The notes below the pieces were generated by a model. It ran no database searches. It saw nothing but the letters and a program-made list of their open reading frames with translations, and had not been told where the DNA came from. Position numbers and translations under genes: made by a program. From Bacillus nakamurai (lineage in GTDB: Bacteria; Bacillota; Bacilli; Bacillales; Bacillaceae), in assembly GCF_001584325.1 (NCBI RefSeq), contig NZ_LSAZ01000011.1:1-64000 (forward strand): a stretch of 64,000 nt of DNA, read 5' to 3'. Numbering within the stretch: position 1 is the stretch's first letter; every line of letters begins with the position of its first letter. Shown piece after piece: positions 9,564 through 19,669 of the stretch.

Positions 9564-11261
9564 GTGAATCAATTTCAAGTGACAAAAGATGGAGAAATCA
9601 AAACATCTTTACGCGGATTAGAAGTGCTTTCTACACCTTTTTTAAATAAAGGAGTGGCCTTTACACAGGAGGAAAGAAAAGAACTCGGACTTGAGGGCTT
9701 TCTGCCGCCGAAGGTATTAACCATTGAAGAGCAGGCGAAGCGGGCATACGAGCAGTTCAGTTCCCAGCCTGACGAATTAAGCAAAAACGTGTACTTGACC
9801 GCTCTCCATGATCGAAATGAAACATTATTTTACAGACTTTTAAATGACCATTTGGGCGAGATGCTGCCGATCGTATACACTCCGACTGTCGGCACGGCCA
9901 TCCAGCGGTACAGCCATGAGTACCGAAAGCCGCGCGGACTGTATTTATCCATTGATGACCCTGAGGGAATGCGTGCCGCGTTTAAGCAGTTCGGAAAAAA
10001 TGAAAACATTGATTTAATCGTTGCGACGGATGCGGAAGGCATTTTGGGAATCGGCGACTGGGGTGTCGGCGGCATCGCCATTTCTGTCGGAAAGCTTGCG
10101 GTGTATACGGCAGCTGCGGGAATTGATCCGTCAAGAGTGCTGGCGGTTGTATTAGACGCGGGCACAAACCAGGAAAGCCTCTTAAATGACCCGCTTTATG
10201 TCGGAAACCAGCATTCAAGGGTCCGCGGGGAAAAGTATGATCAATTTATTGATGAATATGTCGCGCTTGCAAGGGAAACATTTCCGAACGCATTGCTCCA
10301 CTGGGAGGACTTCGGAACAGCTAATGCCCGCGGCATTTTAAAACGATATAAAGATAAAGTTTGTACGTTTAACGATGACATTCAAGGAACGGGCGCGGTC
10401 TCGCTTGCCGCCGTGTTAGCTTGCGCAAAAGCATCGAAAATGCCTTTGAAAGAACATAAAGTCGTCATCTTCGGAGCGGGAACAGCGGGGATCGGAATCG
10501 CGGAACAGCTTCGCGAGGCAATGGTGCATGACGGGTTAAGTGAAGAAGAATCGTACAGCCGTTTTTGGTGTATCGACAAAAACGGGCTGTTAACCGATGA
10601 TATGAAGGACCTGCGCGATTTTCAAGTCCCTTACGCCCGCCCGGCCGAAGAAGTGAAAGAATACAGCCGCAGCGGTGAAGGCGGATCGATTGATTTGGCA
10701 GAAACGGTGCGGCAGGCAAAACCGACGATTTTGATCGGCACATCCACTGTATCAGGCGCCTTTACGGAAGAAATCGTCAAAGAAATGGCTTCTCATGTCA
10801 AGCGGCCCGCCATTTTGCCGATGTCAAACCCGACCACTTTATCAGAAGCAAAACCTGAGGATTTAATTAAATGGACAGAAGGCCGCGCACTTATCACGAC
10901 AGGAAGCCCGTTTCCGCCTGTCGAATATAATGGTGTGACCTATCATATCGGGCAGGCCAACAATGCGCTCGTTTTCCCGGGGCTTGGGCTCGGAACAATT
11001 GTGACAAAGGCGAGGCTGATTACAGACAGTATGTTCGTTGCCTGCGCAAATGCCATAGCCGGCATGGTGGATGTCGGCAAGCCCGGCGCGCCGATGCTGC
11101 CGAAAGTGGAGGATCTAAGGACCGTGTCGGCTACTGTTGCCGTAGCCGTAGCAAAAGCCGCAATAAAAGACGGTGTAGCGGAAGCGGAACCTGAAGATTT
11201 GATTCAAACGGTGCAGGACGCGATGTGGCACCCTGTATATAAGCCGATCCGCCCGATGTAA
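9564..11261 (+). CDS. malS: NAD-dependent malic enzyme
   Basis: Oxidatively decarboxylates malate to pyruvate. The 565-residue size and order of motifs match the large SfcA/MalS class: [45 protein letters not shown] (catalytic/metal region) and the NAD-binding [13 protein letters not shown]. The likely start is the GTG at 9564 (AAAGGAAG 7 nt upstream); the frame is open back to 9519. It is one of several malic enzymes in this genus and probably serves gluconeogenic/NADH-generating malate use. A strong terminator follows. Confidence 0.93.
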   Translation: MNQFQVTKDGEIKTSLRGLEVLSTPFLNKGVAFTQEERKELGLEGFLPPKVLTIEEQAKRAYEQFSSQPDELSKNVYLTALHDRNETLFYRLLNDHLGEMLPIVYTPTVGTAIQRYSHEYRKPRGLYLSIDDPEGMRAAFKQFGKNENIDLIVATDAEGILGIGDWGVGGIAISVGKLAVYTAAAGIDPSRVLAVVLDAGTNQESLLNDPLYVGNQHSRVRGEKYDQFIDEYVALARETFPNALLHWEDFGTANARGILKRYKDKVCTFNDDIQGTGAVSLAAVLACAKASKMPLKEHKVVIFGAGTAGIGIAEQLREAMVHDGLSEEESYSRFWCIDKNGLLTDDMKDLRDFQVPYARPAEEVKEYSRSGEGGSIDLAETVRQAKPTILIGTSTVSGAFTEEIVKEMASHVKRPAILPMSNPTTLSEAKPEDLIKWTEGRALITTGSPFPPVEYNGVTYHIGQANNALVFPGLGLGTIVTKARLITDSMFVACANAIAGMVDVGKPGAPMLPKVEDLRTVSATVAVAVAKAAIKDGVAEAEPEDLIQTVQDAMWHPVYKPIRPM

Positions 11262-11268
11262 GTGCAAT

Positions 11269-11306
11269 AAAGCCCAAAACGCTGAAGGTTTTGGGCTTTA
11301 TTTTTG
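11269..11306 (+). terminator. Terminator after malS
   Basis: AAAGCCCAAAAC/GTTTTGGGCTTT perfect stem followed by ATTTTTG. Confidence 0.85.
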
Positions 11307-11315
11307 CTTGTCCGA

Positions 11316-11636
11316 TTAAGAGGCGACAGAATCAATCACATCGACAATCTGTCCTGTTTTTGCATTGACCATGACTTCATATTGCTCCAGTTCGCCGAAT
11401 GCCGAGCGCGTCACGCCGGTTTTGTATACCTGGATGGTTTCTCCGTTTACATGGTAAGGCTCTGGCTCAGTGTAAATCCATGATCCGTCAATCGGTCCGC
11501 GCTGCTTAAAAGCCGCTTTCACGATGCGGAGCGCTTTTTCTGATGAAATATAAGGTTTCATCACATACTTTTTCACTGCAACGGCAGCGCATAATCCTAG
11601 TCCTGCACCTAAGAGAAAATGACGTAATTTCAACAT
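11316..11636 (-). CDS. ytzB: PepSY domain protein YtzB, membrane-anchored
   Basis: A 106-residue protein with an N-terminal hydrophobic anchor (LLGAGLGLCAAVAV, about 7-20) and a PepSY-type domain covering about 30-105, ending in YEVMVNAKTGQIVDVID, the typical PepSY closing strand. PepSY domains are thought to bind or restrain peptidases outside the membrane. AGGTGC precedes the ATG on the minus strand. Single gene, convergent with malS. Specific role unknown. Confidence 0.82.
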   Translation of the reverse strand: MLKLRHFLLGAGLGLCAAVAVKKYVMKPYISSEKALRIVKAAFKQRGPIDGSWIYTEPEPYHVNGETIQVYKTGVTRSAFGELEQYEVMVNAKTGQIVDVIDSVAS

Positions 11637-11791
11637 GAAGCACCTCCAAATGTATCGTACTTTTCATTATACAGAAGATGCCAAACCGTGTTAAGTAAAG
11701 CGGCGGTTTTACAGCCCATTCATTCAGGGTGCTTGGAAAACAACTGTTTTTCTAATAAAATAAAGGGACTACATAGAAATGAGGGGAAAAC

Positions 11792-12865
11792 ATGAATCAG
11801 GAAACGAAAGCGCTTTTCCGGACACTGACGCAGCTTCCCGGCGCGCCGGGGAATGAACACCAAGTTCGCTCTTTTATGAAACAAGAGCTTGCAAAATACG
11901 CGGATGACATCGTGCAGGACAGGCTGGGAAGTGTTTTCGGGATGAGGCGCGGCGCCGAGGATGCGCCGACTGTTATGGTAGCGGGACATATGGATGAAGT
12001 CGGATTTATGGTGACGCAGATTACAGATAACGGCATGCTGAGATTCCAGACGCTCGGCGGCTGGTGGAGCCAGGTGCTTCTTGCCCAAAGAGTAGAGGTG
12101 CAGACAGAAAATGGACCTGTCATCGGCGTCATTGCCAGCATTCCGCCTCACATTTTAACAGATGCGCAGCGCACAAAACCGATGGAGATTAAAAATATGA
12201 TGATTGACATCGGTGCCGATGACAGAGAAGACGCGATCCGGCTGGGCATTAAACCCGGGCAGCAAATCGTGCCGGTATGCCCGTTTACACCGATGGCGAA
12301 TGAGAAAAAAATATTGTCTAAAGCATGGGATAACCGCTACGGCTGCGGATTAAGCATTGAACTGTTAAAAGAATTGCATGGCAAAGAGCTGCCGAACAAC
12401 CTTTATGCAGGCGCCACCGTTCAGGAAGAAGTCGGCTTAAGAGGGGCGCAGACAGCCGCCAACATGATTAAACCTGATTTGTTCTATGCCCTAGATGCAA
12501 GTCCGGCAAATGATATGAGCGGCGATAAGCACCAGTTTGGCCGGCTCGGCGAAGGGGTGCTGCTCCGCATTCTCGACAGAACGACGGTCATGCATCGCGG
12601 TATGCGGGAGTTCGTTCTTGATATGGCGGAAACACATAACATCCCTTATCAATATTTTGCATCAGGAGGAGGGACCGATGCCGGAAGAGTCCACATTTCA
12701 AACAGCGGCGTCCCGTCTGCCGTTATCGGCATTTGTTCAAGATACATTCATACTAACGGCGCCATCATACACGTTGATGACTATGCCGCCGCAAAAGAAA
12801 TGCTGATCAAGCTGGTGATGGCGAGCGACAAACAGACAGTTGAAACGATCAGAGAAAATGTTTAA
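11792..12865 (+). CDS. ytoP: M42 family glutamyl aminopeptidase
   Basis: Dinuclear metallo-aminopeptidase, 357 residues, of the M42 (PepA/FrvX) family that removes N-terminal residues from peptides, forming large tetrahedral oligomers. Metal ligands and catalytic residues are visible: [11 protein letters not shown] (H and D), [11 protein letters not shown] (bridging D), [11 protein letters not shown] (E-E), [10 protein letters not shown] (D) and a C-terminal histidine in [12 protein letters not shown]. Cytoplasmic, no signal peptide. Good ribosome site GAGGGGAAA. Faces the ytoQ remnant across a shared terminator. Confidence 0.9.
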   Translation: MNQETKALFRTLTQLPGAPGNEHQVRSFMKQELAKYADDIVQDRLGSVFGMRRGAEDAPTVMVAGHMDEVGFMVTQITDNGMLRFQTLGGWWSQVLLAQRVEVQTENGPVIGVIASIPPHILTDAQRTKPMEIKNMMIDIGADDREDAIRLGIKPGQQIVPVCPFTPMANEKKILSKAWDNRYGCGLSIELLKELHGKELPNNLYAGATVQEEVGLRGAQTAANMIKPDLFYALDASPANDMSGDKHQFGRLGEGVLLRILDRTTVMHRGMREFVLDMAETHNIPYQYFASGGGTDAGRVHISNSGVPSAVIGICSRYIHTNGAIIHVDDYAAAKEMLIKLVMASDKQTVETIRENV

Positions 12866-12876
12866 TGTTAAAAAAA

Positions 12877-12904
12877 AGCAGGACCGCTCAGGGCGGCCTG
12901 CTTA
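12877..12904. terminator. Bidirectional terminator ytoP/ytoQ
   Basis: AGCAGGaCCGC-tca-GGGCGGcCTGCT hairpin with A-tract on one side and T-rich sequence on the other. Confidence 0.65.
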
Positions 12905-13263
12905 TTCTGTCTCAAACAAATAAGAGAGTGCTTTCATCGCTTGATTCACGGTTTCGACGGTGATATTCGCTTTGCCTGAAAGCTCTTTTAATGGATGATG
13001 CAGCGTTTCCGGGCGGATGAGAATGAGGGGTTTTCCTTTTGCGATCGCATAAGAAGCATCCATCGCCGTGTTCCACTGTTTATATTTCTCTCCAAACAGG
13101 GCGATGACAAAATCGGCCTTCTCCATTAAAACCTCAGTTCGGAAATTATTGATATCAGAGGCTCTGGCGTCTTTCAGAACAGCATTAGGCTGCACTCCCA
13201 TGATTTCTTCTCCGATATTATCTGAGCGCTCATGGTTTTCCATCGGGCCGACAAAGGTGATCG
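12902..13263 (-). pseudogene. ytoQ: ytoQ with its 5' end lost
   Basis: About 118 residues match the YtoQ family (nucleoside 2-deoxyribosyltransferase-like fold), from ITFVGPMENH to the end YLFETE, including VIALFGEKYKQWNTAMDASYA. As I remember it, the B. subtilis protein has about 30 more N-terminal residues (an MEFIVYLAGEIH start with the first strand). Here the sequence diverges abruptly just upstream of ITFVG; the open frame continues to a TTG at 13354 but encodes an unrelated stretch with no ribosome site. I infer a deletion or replacement that removed start codon and promoter. An alternative is translation from the internal ATG of GPM-ENH, which also lacks a ribosome site. Confidence 0.6.
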
Positions 13264-13271
13264 AAACTTGC

Positions 13272-13310
13272 TTGATAATGCAAATGAAATATGATAATGA
13301 TATTGCATAT
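13272..13310 (+). promoter_or_regulatory. Candidate promoter with Fur-box-like sequence upstream of ytpP
   Basis: TTGATA (13272), 17-nt spacer and TAATGA (13295). The -10 overlaps TGATAATGATATTGCATAT (13292-13310), about 15 of 21 positions like the Bacillus Fur consensus. It lies at the breakpoint of the truncated ytoQ. Function inferred. Confidence 0.35.
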
Positions 13311-13401
13311 AGTTGGTCTTGCTGTAAACAGTTTGGTATGATCCAATTGGACAAACATCAGCATACAAATAAAAATCACATAATCAAATGGAGGTATCAC
13401 A

Positions 13402-13725
13402 ATGAAAAAGATTGAAAGCGCAGAAGAATTGCAAAAAGCGGTACAGGACGATTGGGCTGTATTTATGTTTTCAGCGGACTGGTGCCCGGACTGCCGCTTT
13501 GTGGAGCCGTTTTTGCCTGAGCTCGAAGCGAATTACCCGGAATTCACATACTATTACGTAGACCGCGATCAGTTTATAGATACATGTGCGGAATGGGAAA
13601 TTTACGGAATTCCGAGCTTTGTTGTTTATAACAGCGGAAAAGAAGTAAACCGTTTTGTGAGCAAAGACCGCAAAACGAAAGAAGAAATCGAGCAATTTTT
13701 AACTGATTCCCTTGCTAAAGCATAA
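13402..13725 (+). CDS. ytpP: Thioredoxin-like protein YtpP
   Basis: Thioredoxin-fold thiol-disulfide protein, 107 residues, with active site W-C28-P-D-C31 (canonical thioredoxin is WCGPC). The cis-proline strand is GIPSFVVYN. Cytoplasmic, no leader. Ribosome site GGAGGT precedes ATG 13402. Probably co-transcribed with ytpQ, 15 nt downstream. Its partners are not known; the acidic CPDC site suggests a redox potential different from TrxA. Confidence 0.86.
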   Translation: MKKIESAEELQKAVQDDWAVFMFSADWCPDCRFVEPFLPELEANYPEFTYYYVDRDQFIDTCAEWEIYGIPSFVVYNSGKEVNRFVSKDRKTKEEIEQFLTDSLAKA

Positions 13726-13740
13726 AGGAGGCCGCGGGCT

Positions 13741-14550
13741 TTGAAAATGACGTCAAGGAAGCTGTCGGATATATTAAAACAGCGCCTGGAACACGAGAAC
13801 CGATCCTTCTTTTTTGACAGAGAAAAAGACACCCTCCGTGTTGAGGATCAAACGACTAAAAAAGGCATCACATTAGAACTCCCGCCGATTATCGCCAAAT
13901 GGGAAACAAAAAAAGAAGAAGCCATAGACGAAATCGTTTACTATGTTTCAGAAGCAATGGCGGCGATGGAAGGAAGCGGGCAGGAAATGACCGGGAAGGA
14001 AGCGGGAATTTATCCGGTTATCCGCTCCACGTCATTTCCTGACAAGACGAGCGACGACATTCCGCTTGTGTTTGATGACCACACAGCGGAAACAAGAATC
14101 TATTATGCGCTTGACCTCGGCAAAACGTACCGATTGATTGACAGCCGGATGCTTGAAAAGGAAAACTGGACAAAAGAGCGGATCAGAGAAACAGCTTTAT
14201 TTAATCTGCGCTCACTTCCGACCGTTGTTAAGCAAGATACAGTGGCAGACAACTGTTTTTACTTTTTCAGAGCAAATGACGGCTACGATGCCAGCCGGAT
14301 TCTTAATGAAACGATTCTCAATGAATATAAACAGGCCGCAGAAGGCGAATTAGCCATCTCAGTTCCGCATCAGGACGTATTAATACTTGCTGACATTCGA
14401 AATGAATCGGGTTATGATATTTTAGGGCAAATGTCCATGAGCTTTTTTGCAAGCGGCACGGTGCCGATTACGGCCCTTTCATTTTTATACAATGAAGGCA
14501 GACTGGAACCTGTGTTTATCATGGCGAAAAGCCGGCCGAAAAAGGATTAG
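13741..14550 (+). CDS. ytpQ: DUF1444 protein YtpQ
   Basis: Conserved cytoplasmic protein of 269 residues from the DUF1444 family, widespread in Firmicutes and of unknown function. I choose the TTG at 13741 because AGGAGG at 13727-13732 is 8 nt upstream; the in-frame ATG at 13747 would be 14 nt away. No membrane segment. Position between a thioredoxin-like gene and the tRNA-binding ytpR is conserved in the genus. Confidence 0.85.
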   Translation: MKMTSRKLSDILKQRLEHENRSFFFDREKDTLRVEDQTTKKGITLELPPIIAKWETKKEEAIDEIVYYVSEAMAAMEGSGQEMTGKEAGIYPVIRSTSFPDKTSDDIPLVFDDHTAETRIYYALDLGKTYRLIDSRMLEKENWTKERIRETALFNLRSLPTVVKQDTVADNCFYFFRANDGYDASRILNETILNEYKQAAEGELAISVPHQDVLILADIRNESGYDILGQMSMSFFASGTVPITALSFLYNEGRLEPVFIMAKSRPKKD

Positions 14551-14564
14551 AAAGGATTTTTCTT

Positions 14565-15170
14565 ATGAACGCTTTTTACAATAAAGAAGGTGTGGGAGAT
14601 ACGCTTCTGATCTCTCTTAAAGATGCAGCGCGCGAAGAAATCGGCTATGAAAAAGTAGGCGATGTCGTTAAAATCTTTAACAAGGAAACAAAAGAAACGA
14701 CAGGTTATAATATTTTTAACGTGTCTTCATACTTGCAAATTGATGATAACGGACCCGTCGCTTTGTCTGAGACTTTTATTCAGGACGTAAATGAAATGCT
14801 GAACAGAAACGGCGTCTCAGAAATATTGACTGTCGATCTTTCTCCGAAGTTTGTTGTCGGTTATGTGGAATCAAAAGAAAAACATCCGAATGCGGATAAA
14901 CTGAACATCTGCCAAGTGAACGTAGGAGAAGAAACCCTTCAAATCGTTTGCGGTGCGCCGAATGTGGACAAAGGGCAAAAAGTCGTCGTCGCTAAAGCCG
15001 GCGCCGTTATGCCGAGCGGCCTTGTCATAAAAGACGCTGAATTGAGAGGCGTTCCGTCAAGCGGAATGATCTGTTCCGCTAAAGAACTCGCGTTGCCGGA
15101 TGCACCTCAGGAAAAAGGCATCCTAGTGCTGGAAGACAGCCGCGAGGCCGGAGAAGCATTTCAATTTTAG
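14565..15170 (+). CDS. ytpR: Tetrameric tRNA-binding domain protein YtpR
   Basis: 201 residues: an N-terminal DUF4479 module (about 1-85) followed by an EMAP/PheT-type tRNA-binding OB-fold (about 90-198) with [20 protein letters not shown] and [16 protein letters not shown], very similar to the N-terminal domain of phenylalanyl-tRNA synthetase beta subunit. It would bind structured RNA in trans. It follows ytpQ by 14 nt, so ytpP-ytpQ-ytpR is a likely operon closed by the terminator at 15210-15250. Confidence 0.87.
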   Translation: MNAFYNKEGVGDTLLISLKDAAREEIGYEKVGDVVKIFNKETKETTGYNIFNVSSYLQIDDNGPVALSETFIQDVNEMLNRNGVSEILTVDLSPKFVVGYVESKEKHPNADKLNICQVNVGEETLQIVCGAPNVDKGQKVVVAKAGAVMPSGLVIKDAELRGVPSSGMICSAKELALPDAPQEKGILVLEDSREAGEAFQF

Positions 15171-15209
15171 ACTCCCATAAATAAGCGCAAAGCATCGAAT
15201 CATGTGAAA

Positions 15210-15250
15210 GAAAGCCGTTAAGCCCACTTGCTTAACGGCTTTCTTCTGTT
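15210..15250 (+). terminator. Terminator after ytpR
   Basis: AAAGCCGTTAAGC / GCTTAACGGCTTT stem, then TCTTCT. Confidence 0.75.
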
Positions 15251-15338
15251 GCGAGCTTAACCTTTTCTGAGCCGCCGAGCAATGGTATACTAAATATCGT
15301 CCCAGAATAATATAAAGGGAGTTAGAGAGTGATTAAAC

Positions 15339-17972
15339 ATGAGTTGGCTGAATAAATTTTTTGACTTATTTTTAGGTGAAAAAGAAGAAGAACATGAACG
15401 TGAAGAAAACACGCATGTTCAAGTCCAGAAACAGCAGACACCGGATCAGCCAGAAGGCAGCTTAACGCGCATGGAAGATCCTAAAATATATTATGAATAT
15501 CCGAAAGGGAATTTTCGCTTTCCTGTCGTTCCTGACGGATACAAACGCACAGAACAAAGACAGGCGGAGAGGCAGGAACGCCGCCGCACCCCGTCCGGCG
15601 GTTATACCGTGCGGAAGGAGCACGCGGAACGGAAAGAGCATACATACGAAGAGCCTGAAACGGTGAAAAAGCCTTTTAAACCGACATCCATCCCTTCACC
15701 GATCTACGGCTTTCAATCTCAGCACAGCATAAAAAAGACCGCCAAGCCAGTGAAACAAAGTGAAGAGAGCGTCACATTGCTGTCAGAGGAAATCAAAAAA
15801 GAACAGGCTGTTCCGCCAAAAGCCGGGCCTGAACCGGAAAAAGAGCCTGTCTTTGCTCAGCCCGGCATAACAGAACACGTTGGACAATCCATGAAACAAA
15901 AGGCTGAAGAGATCCAGGGTGTTCAAAAAGAGCAGGTGTATGAGGAGCCAGACCTGAACTCTGTATCCAGTTGCGAAACACAGCCTGCGGAAGAAGAACA
16001 GCAGGAAGAATATAGTCAGCAAGAGCCTGATGCAAGCCTGCCTGCCGAAAATGCAGAAAAACCAGTATATGAGGAGCCAAACCTGCACTCTGCATACAGT
16101 TACGAAACGCAGCCTGCGGAAGAAGAACAGCAGGAAGAATATCATCAGCAAGAGCCCGGAGCAAGCCTGTCTGGCGGCAATGCAGAAGAATCAGTGCATA
16201 AGGATTCAGAACCGCCCCTTGAATACAGTGAAGAAGCTGAGCCATATGAGCGAAAACAGCCGCAAACCGACAGACGGCCTGAGAATGAAGAAACTCTCGC
16301 TGCCGAAAACAGAAAAGAATCAGAACAGCAGCCCGCATCCAGCGCAGGGGCTCAGCATGAGGCAGAAACTGAAGAACTCCCGGCTGCCCAGCCTGATGAC
16401 AATGCGGAAAATACAGAGCAGGCTGAACCGATTCACACACATATAAGAGCAGCCCGTCCGAATGCGCCGGAAAAACAAGAGCGGCCGAAAGAGCGGAGCG
16501 TTCCGTTTAACGTCATGATGCTAAAAAGCGATAAGCATAAACAGAGCAAGTATCCGGAAGGCGGTACAAGCTATGTATTTCCGAATGTTTCCCTCTTAGA
16601 CGTGCCGCCCGCGCAAAAACAGGACGACCAATCGTGGATTGAAGAGCAGCGTGAGCTTTTAAATGTAACGCTGAAAAACTTTAATGTGCGCGCTCATGTC
16701 GTTCATGTCACACAAGGGCCTTCCGTCACAAGGTTTGAAGTGCACCCTGAGCCCGGTGTAAAAGTAAACAAAATTACAAATTTAGCTGATGATATAAAAC
16801 TGAGCCTTTCTGCCAAGGACATTCGGATTGAAGCGCCGATTCCGGGAAAAAACACGATCGGCATCGAAGTTCCGAATCGGGTGAGCAAGGTGGTTGATTT
16901 ACGGCAGATGATCAGAAGCGCCGCTTTCAGGACGAATCCGTCTCCTCTTACAGCCGCGCTTGGCGTTGATATTTCCGGAAATCCGGTCGTCATCGATTTG
17001 AAAAAAATGCCGCACGGACTGATTGCGGGGGCGACGGGATCTGGAAAAAGCGTCTGCATTAACACCATTTTGGTAAGTCTGCTTTATAAGGCGGATCCGA
17101 GCGATGTTAAAGTGCTTCTCATCGATCCGAAAATGGTGGAGCTTGCGCCTTACAATCAAATTCCGCATTTGGTCAGCCCGGTCATCACTGACGCAAAAGC
17201 TGCTACGGCCGCTTTAAAATGGGTTGTGGAAGAAATGGAGCGGCGATATGAACTGTTTGCGCATTCAGGTGTAAGGGATATCGGCCGCTTTAACGAGTTA
17301 TCGGCCGATCATAAGACAGGTGAAAAGCTTCCGTATCTTGTTGTCGTCATTGACGAGCTTGCGGATTTAATGATGGTGGCGCCAAACGATGTGGAAGAAA
17401 GCATCGCCAGAATCGCGCAAAAAGCGAGAGCCTGCGGAATTCATCTTCTGGTTGCCACACAGCGCCCGTCGGTGGACGTCATTACAGGTATGATTAAGGC
17501 GAATATACCGACGCGGATCGCGTTCTCCGTGTCAAGCCAGGTCGATTCAAGAACCATTATCGACATGGCAGGTGCAGAAAAGCTGCTCGGAAAAGGGGAC
17601 ATGCTCTTTTGGGAAAACGGCACGGGAAAACCGGTTCGCCTGCAGGGCAACTTTGTGTCCGACAGAGAAATCGACCGCGTCGTTTCCCACGTCAGACAGC
17701 AGCTGCCGCCTTCCTATTTATTCGAACAGGAAGAGCTGATCAGACAAGGAACTGCCTTGAAGGAAGAGGACGAGCTGTTTCGGGAAGCCTGCGAATTCGT
17801 CGTGGAACAAAACAGCGCGAGCACCTCAAGCCTGCAGAGAAGGTTCAGAATCGGATATAACCGCGCTGCAAGACTGATCGACATGATGGAAGCCGAAGGC
17901 ATGATATCAGAAGCGAAGGGCAGCAAGCCGCGTGAAGTGCTGATTACGGCCGCTGACATTTCGCAAGAATAA
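15339..17972 (+). CDS. sftA: Septum-associated DNA translocase SftA (soluble FtsK/SpoIIIE family)
   Basis: Hexameric DNA pump that clears chromosomal DNA from the closing septum. There is no membrane domain, which separates it from SpoIIIE. Residues 1 to about 385 are a charged, Glu/Gln/Pro-rich linker; the motor follows with Walker A GATGSGKS (about 565), Walker B VVVIDELADLMM (about 670) and a C-terminal winged-helix gamma domain (SLQRRFRIGYNRAARLID) that reads KOPS/SRS sequences. At 877 residues it is shorter than the about 950 of B. subtilis, with the difference in the linker. The linker contains two tandem 43-residue repeats. Confidence 0.93.
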   Translation: MSWLNKFFDLFLGEKEEEHEREENTHVQVQKQQTPDQPEGSLTRMEDPKIYYEYPKGNFRFPVVPDGYKRTEQRQAERQERRRTPSGGYTVRKEHAERKEHTYEEPETVKKPFKPTSIPSPIYGFQSQHSIKKTAKPVKQSEESVTLLSEEIKKEQAVPPKAGPEPEKEPVFAQPGITEHVGQSMKQKAEEIQGVQKEQVYEEPDLNSVSSCETQPAEEEQQEEYSQQEPDASLPAENAEKPVYEEPNLHSAYSYETQPAEEEQQEEYHQQEPGASLSGGNAEESVHKDSEPPLEYSEEAEPYERKQPQTDRRPENEETLAAENRKESEQQPASSAGAQHEAETEELPAAQPDDNAENTEQAEPIHTHIRAARPNAPEKQERPKERSVPFNVMMLKSDKHKQSKYPEGGTSYVFPNVSLLDVPPAQKQDDQSWIEEQRELLNVTLKNFNVRAHVVHVTQGPSVTRFEVHPEPGVKVNKITNLADDIKLSLSAKDIRIEAPIPGKNTIGIEVPNRVSKVVDLRQMIRSAAFRTNPSPLTAALGVDISGNPVVIDLKKMPHGLIAGATGSGKSVCINTILVSLLYKADPSDVKVLLIDPKMVELAPYNQIPHLVSPVITDAKAATAALKWVVEEMERRYELFAHSGVRDIGRFNELSADHKTGEKLPYLVVVIDELADLMMVAPNDVEESIARIAQKARACGIHLLVATQRPSVDVITGMIKANIPTRIAFSVSSQVDSRTIIDMAGAEKLLGKGDMLFWENGTGKPVRLQGNFVSDREIDRVVSHVRQQLPPSYLFEQEELIRQGTALKEEDELFREACEFVVEQNSASTSSLQRRFRIGYNRAARLIDMMEAEGMISEAKGSKPREVLITAADISQE
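15936..16193 (+). repeat. Two tandem 129-bp repeats in the sftA linker
   Basis: Copies at about 15936-16064 and 16065-16193 encode 43 residues each, starting VYEEPDLNS / VYEEPNLHS and sharing ETQPAEEEQQEEY. Frame is preserved. Confidence 0.85.
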
Positions 17973-18122
17973 TAATATCGTTCATTTTTCTCACAAACAT
18001 GGTATGATAATGGATGGATCATTCAAACTGCAGCGCTGTTGTGTGCTGAAATATCATGCGGCAGGTTTAATCAAAAAGAAAGTTACAGATACTGACGATA
18101 ACGTAAAAATAAATGGAAGATG

Positions 18123-18152
18123 CCGCTGTGCGGGCGTTTTGCCCCGCAGCGG
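18123..18152. other. Strong GC hairpin in the sftA-murC gap
   Basis: CCGCTGTGCGGG and CCCCGCAGCGG flank a short loop. No T-tract follows on either strand, so it is not a standard terminator. The rest of 17973-18214 shows no gene; it carries the murC ribosome site. Confidence 0.55.
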
Positions 18153-18214
18153 TCGCAAATTGAAATGAACGTCATATACTGGGGAACAGATAGACGTTTG
18201 TTGGAGGTACGAAT

Positions 18215-19513
18215 ATGACTGTTTATCATTTTGTTGGAATAAAAGGGACAGGTATGAGCCCGCTCGCTCAAATCCTTCACGATACAGGATATAAGGTGCA
18301 GGGATCTGATATAGAAAAGCAGATTTTTACTCAAGCTGCCCTTGAAAAAAGAAATATCCCGATCTATCCGTTCAGCGCCGACAACATCAAGCCCGGCTTG
18401 ACGGTGATTGCCGGAAACGCGTTCCCGGATTCTCATCCGGAAATCGCAAAGGCGCTCTCTGAAGGGATTCCTGTGATCAGGTATCATAAATTTTTAGGCG
18501 ATTATATGAAAAAATATACAAGTGTCGCCGTAACTGGCGCACACGGAAAAACGTCAACAACGGGTCTTTTGGCTCATGTGATGCAAAAAGCGAAGCCGAC
18601 TTCATTTTTAATCGGAGACGGGACGGGCAAAGGAAATGAAAACAGCGAGTACTTTGTGTTTGAAGCGTGCGAATACCGCCGCCATTTCTTAAGCTATCAG
18701 CCTGACTATGCGATCATGACCAATATTGATTTTGACCACCCTGATTATTTCGCCAACATTGACGATGTGTTTGATGCTTTCCAAAACATGGCTCTTCAAG
18801 TCAACAAAGGCATCATTGCTTGCGGAGACGATGAGTATTTGCCGAAAATTCACGCGAATGTGCCTGTCGTGTATTACGGAACAGGGGAAGAAAACGATTT
18901 TCAGGCGAGAAATATCGTAAAAAATACGGAAGGGACAACATTTGACGTCTTTGTCCGCAATACGTTTTACGACACTTTTTATATACCGGCATACGGCCAC
19001 CACAATGTCCTCAATTCTTTAGCGGTCATTGCGCTTTGCCATTATGAAGAGATTGACGTGAACATGATTAAGCTCGGCCTTGAATCATTCGGCGGCGTCA
19101 AACGCAGATTCAATGAAAAAGTGATCGGCAGCCAGGTGCTGATAGACGATTACGCCCACCATCCGACAGAAATTAAAGTCACCATTGAGGCGGCGCGGCA
19201 AAAATATCCTGAGCGCGAGATTATCGCCGTATTCCAGCCGCACACCTTTACACGGACGCAATCTTTTCTTGATGAGTTTGCAGAAAGCTTAAGCGCCGCA
19301 GATCGTGTGTATCTGTGCGATATTTTCGGTTCTGCCCGTGAAAATGTCGGCAAGCTGACCATCACGGATCTTCAGGAAAAAATAGATAACGCAAAGCTCA
19401 TTGAAGAAAATGATACATCCATTTTAAAAGCACATAAGGATGCGGTACTGATCTTTATGGGCGCCGGAGACATTCAAAAATATATGAGGGCCTATGAAAA
19501 CGTCATAGCGTAA
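18215..19513 (+). CDS. murC: UDP-N-acetylmuramate--L-alanine ligase
   Basis: Adds the first peptide residue (L-Ala) to UDP-MurNAc in peptidoglycan synthesis; essential, cytoplasmic, ATP-dependent. The three Mur domains are clear: UDP-MurNAc-binding start [19 protein letters not shown]-loop [10 protein letters not shown] (about 108), and the C-terminal domain from about 300 with [10 protein letters not shown] and FQPHTFTRT. At 432 residues it is full length. ATG 18215 is preceded by TTGGAGGTACG. Followed by its own terminator. Confidence 0.96.
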   Translation: MTVYHFVGIKGTGMSPLAQILHDTGYKVQGSDIEKQIFTQAALEKRNIPIYPFSADNIKPGLTVIAGNAFPDSHPEIAKALSEGIPVIRYHKFLGDYMKKYTSVAVTGAHGKTSTTGLLAHVMQKAKPTSFLIGDGTGKGNENSEYFVFEACEYRRHFLSYQPDYAIMTNIDFDHPDYFANIDDVFDAFQNMALQVNKGIIACGDDEYLPKIHANVPVVYYGTGEENDFQARNIVKNTEGTTFDVFVRNTFYDTFYIPAYGHHNVLNSLAVIALCHYEEIDVNMIKLGLESFGGVKRRFNEKVIGSQVLIDDYAHHPTEIKVTIEAARQKYPEREIIAVFQPHTFTRTQSFLDEFAESLSAADRVYLCDIFGSARENVGKLTITDLQEKIDNAKLIEENDTSILKAHKDAVLIFMGAGDIQKYMRAYENVIA

Positions 19514-19514
19514 C

Positions 19515-19546
19515 GAAAAAGCAGTGGGTCTCTCACTGCTTTTTTG
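19515..19546 (+). terminator. Terminator after murC
   Basis: AAAAGCAGTG-ggtctct-CACTGCTTTTTT hairpin. Confidence 0.85.
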
Positions 19547-19556
19547 TGCTGATTGC

Positions 19557-19586
19557 AAAGGGATTCAGCGACAAACGGAGAATAAT
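19557..19586 (+). promoter_or_regulatory. Candidate SigH promoter of ytxGHJ
   Basis: AAAGGGATT (19557-19565), a 12-nt spacer and GGAGAATAA (19578-19586) fit the SigH consensus RnAGGAwww / RnnGAATww with one mismatch. The operon has a SigH promoter in B. subtilis. Confidence 0.45.
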
Positions 19587-19610
19587 AATATGTACAAGAC
19601 CTTTACATAT

Positions 19611-19636
19611 GTTTTATGATTTTAACAATTGGGTAT
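19611..19636 (+). promoter_or_regulatory. SigB promoter of ytxG-ytxH-brxC
   Basis: GTTTTA (19611-19616), 14-nt spacer, GGGTAT (19631-19636): close to the SigB consensus GTTTAA-N12-15-GGGTAT, 35 nt upstream of ytxG. Matches known general-stress control of this operon. Confidence 0.85.
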
Positions 19637-19669
19637 ATACCATTATATCCTGCAATAAGGAGGTATTAG

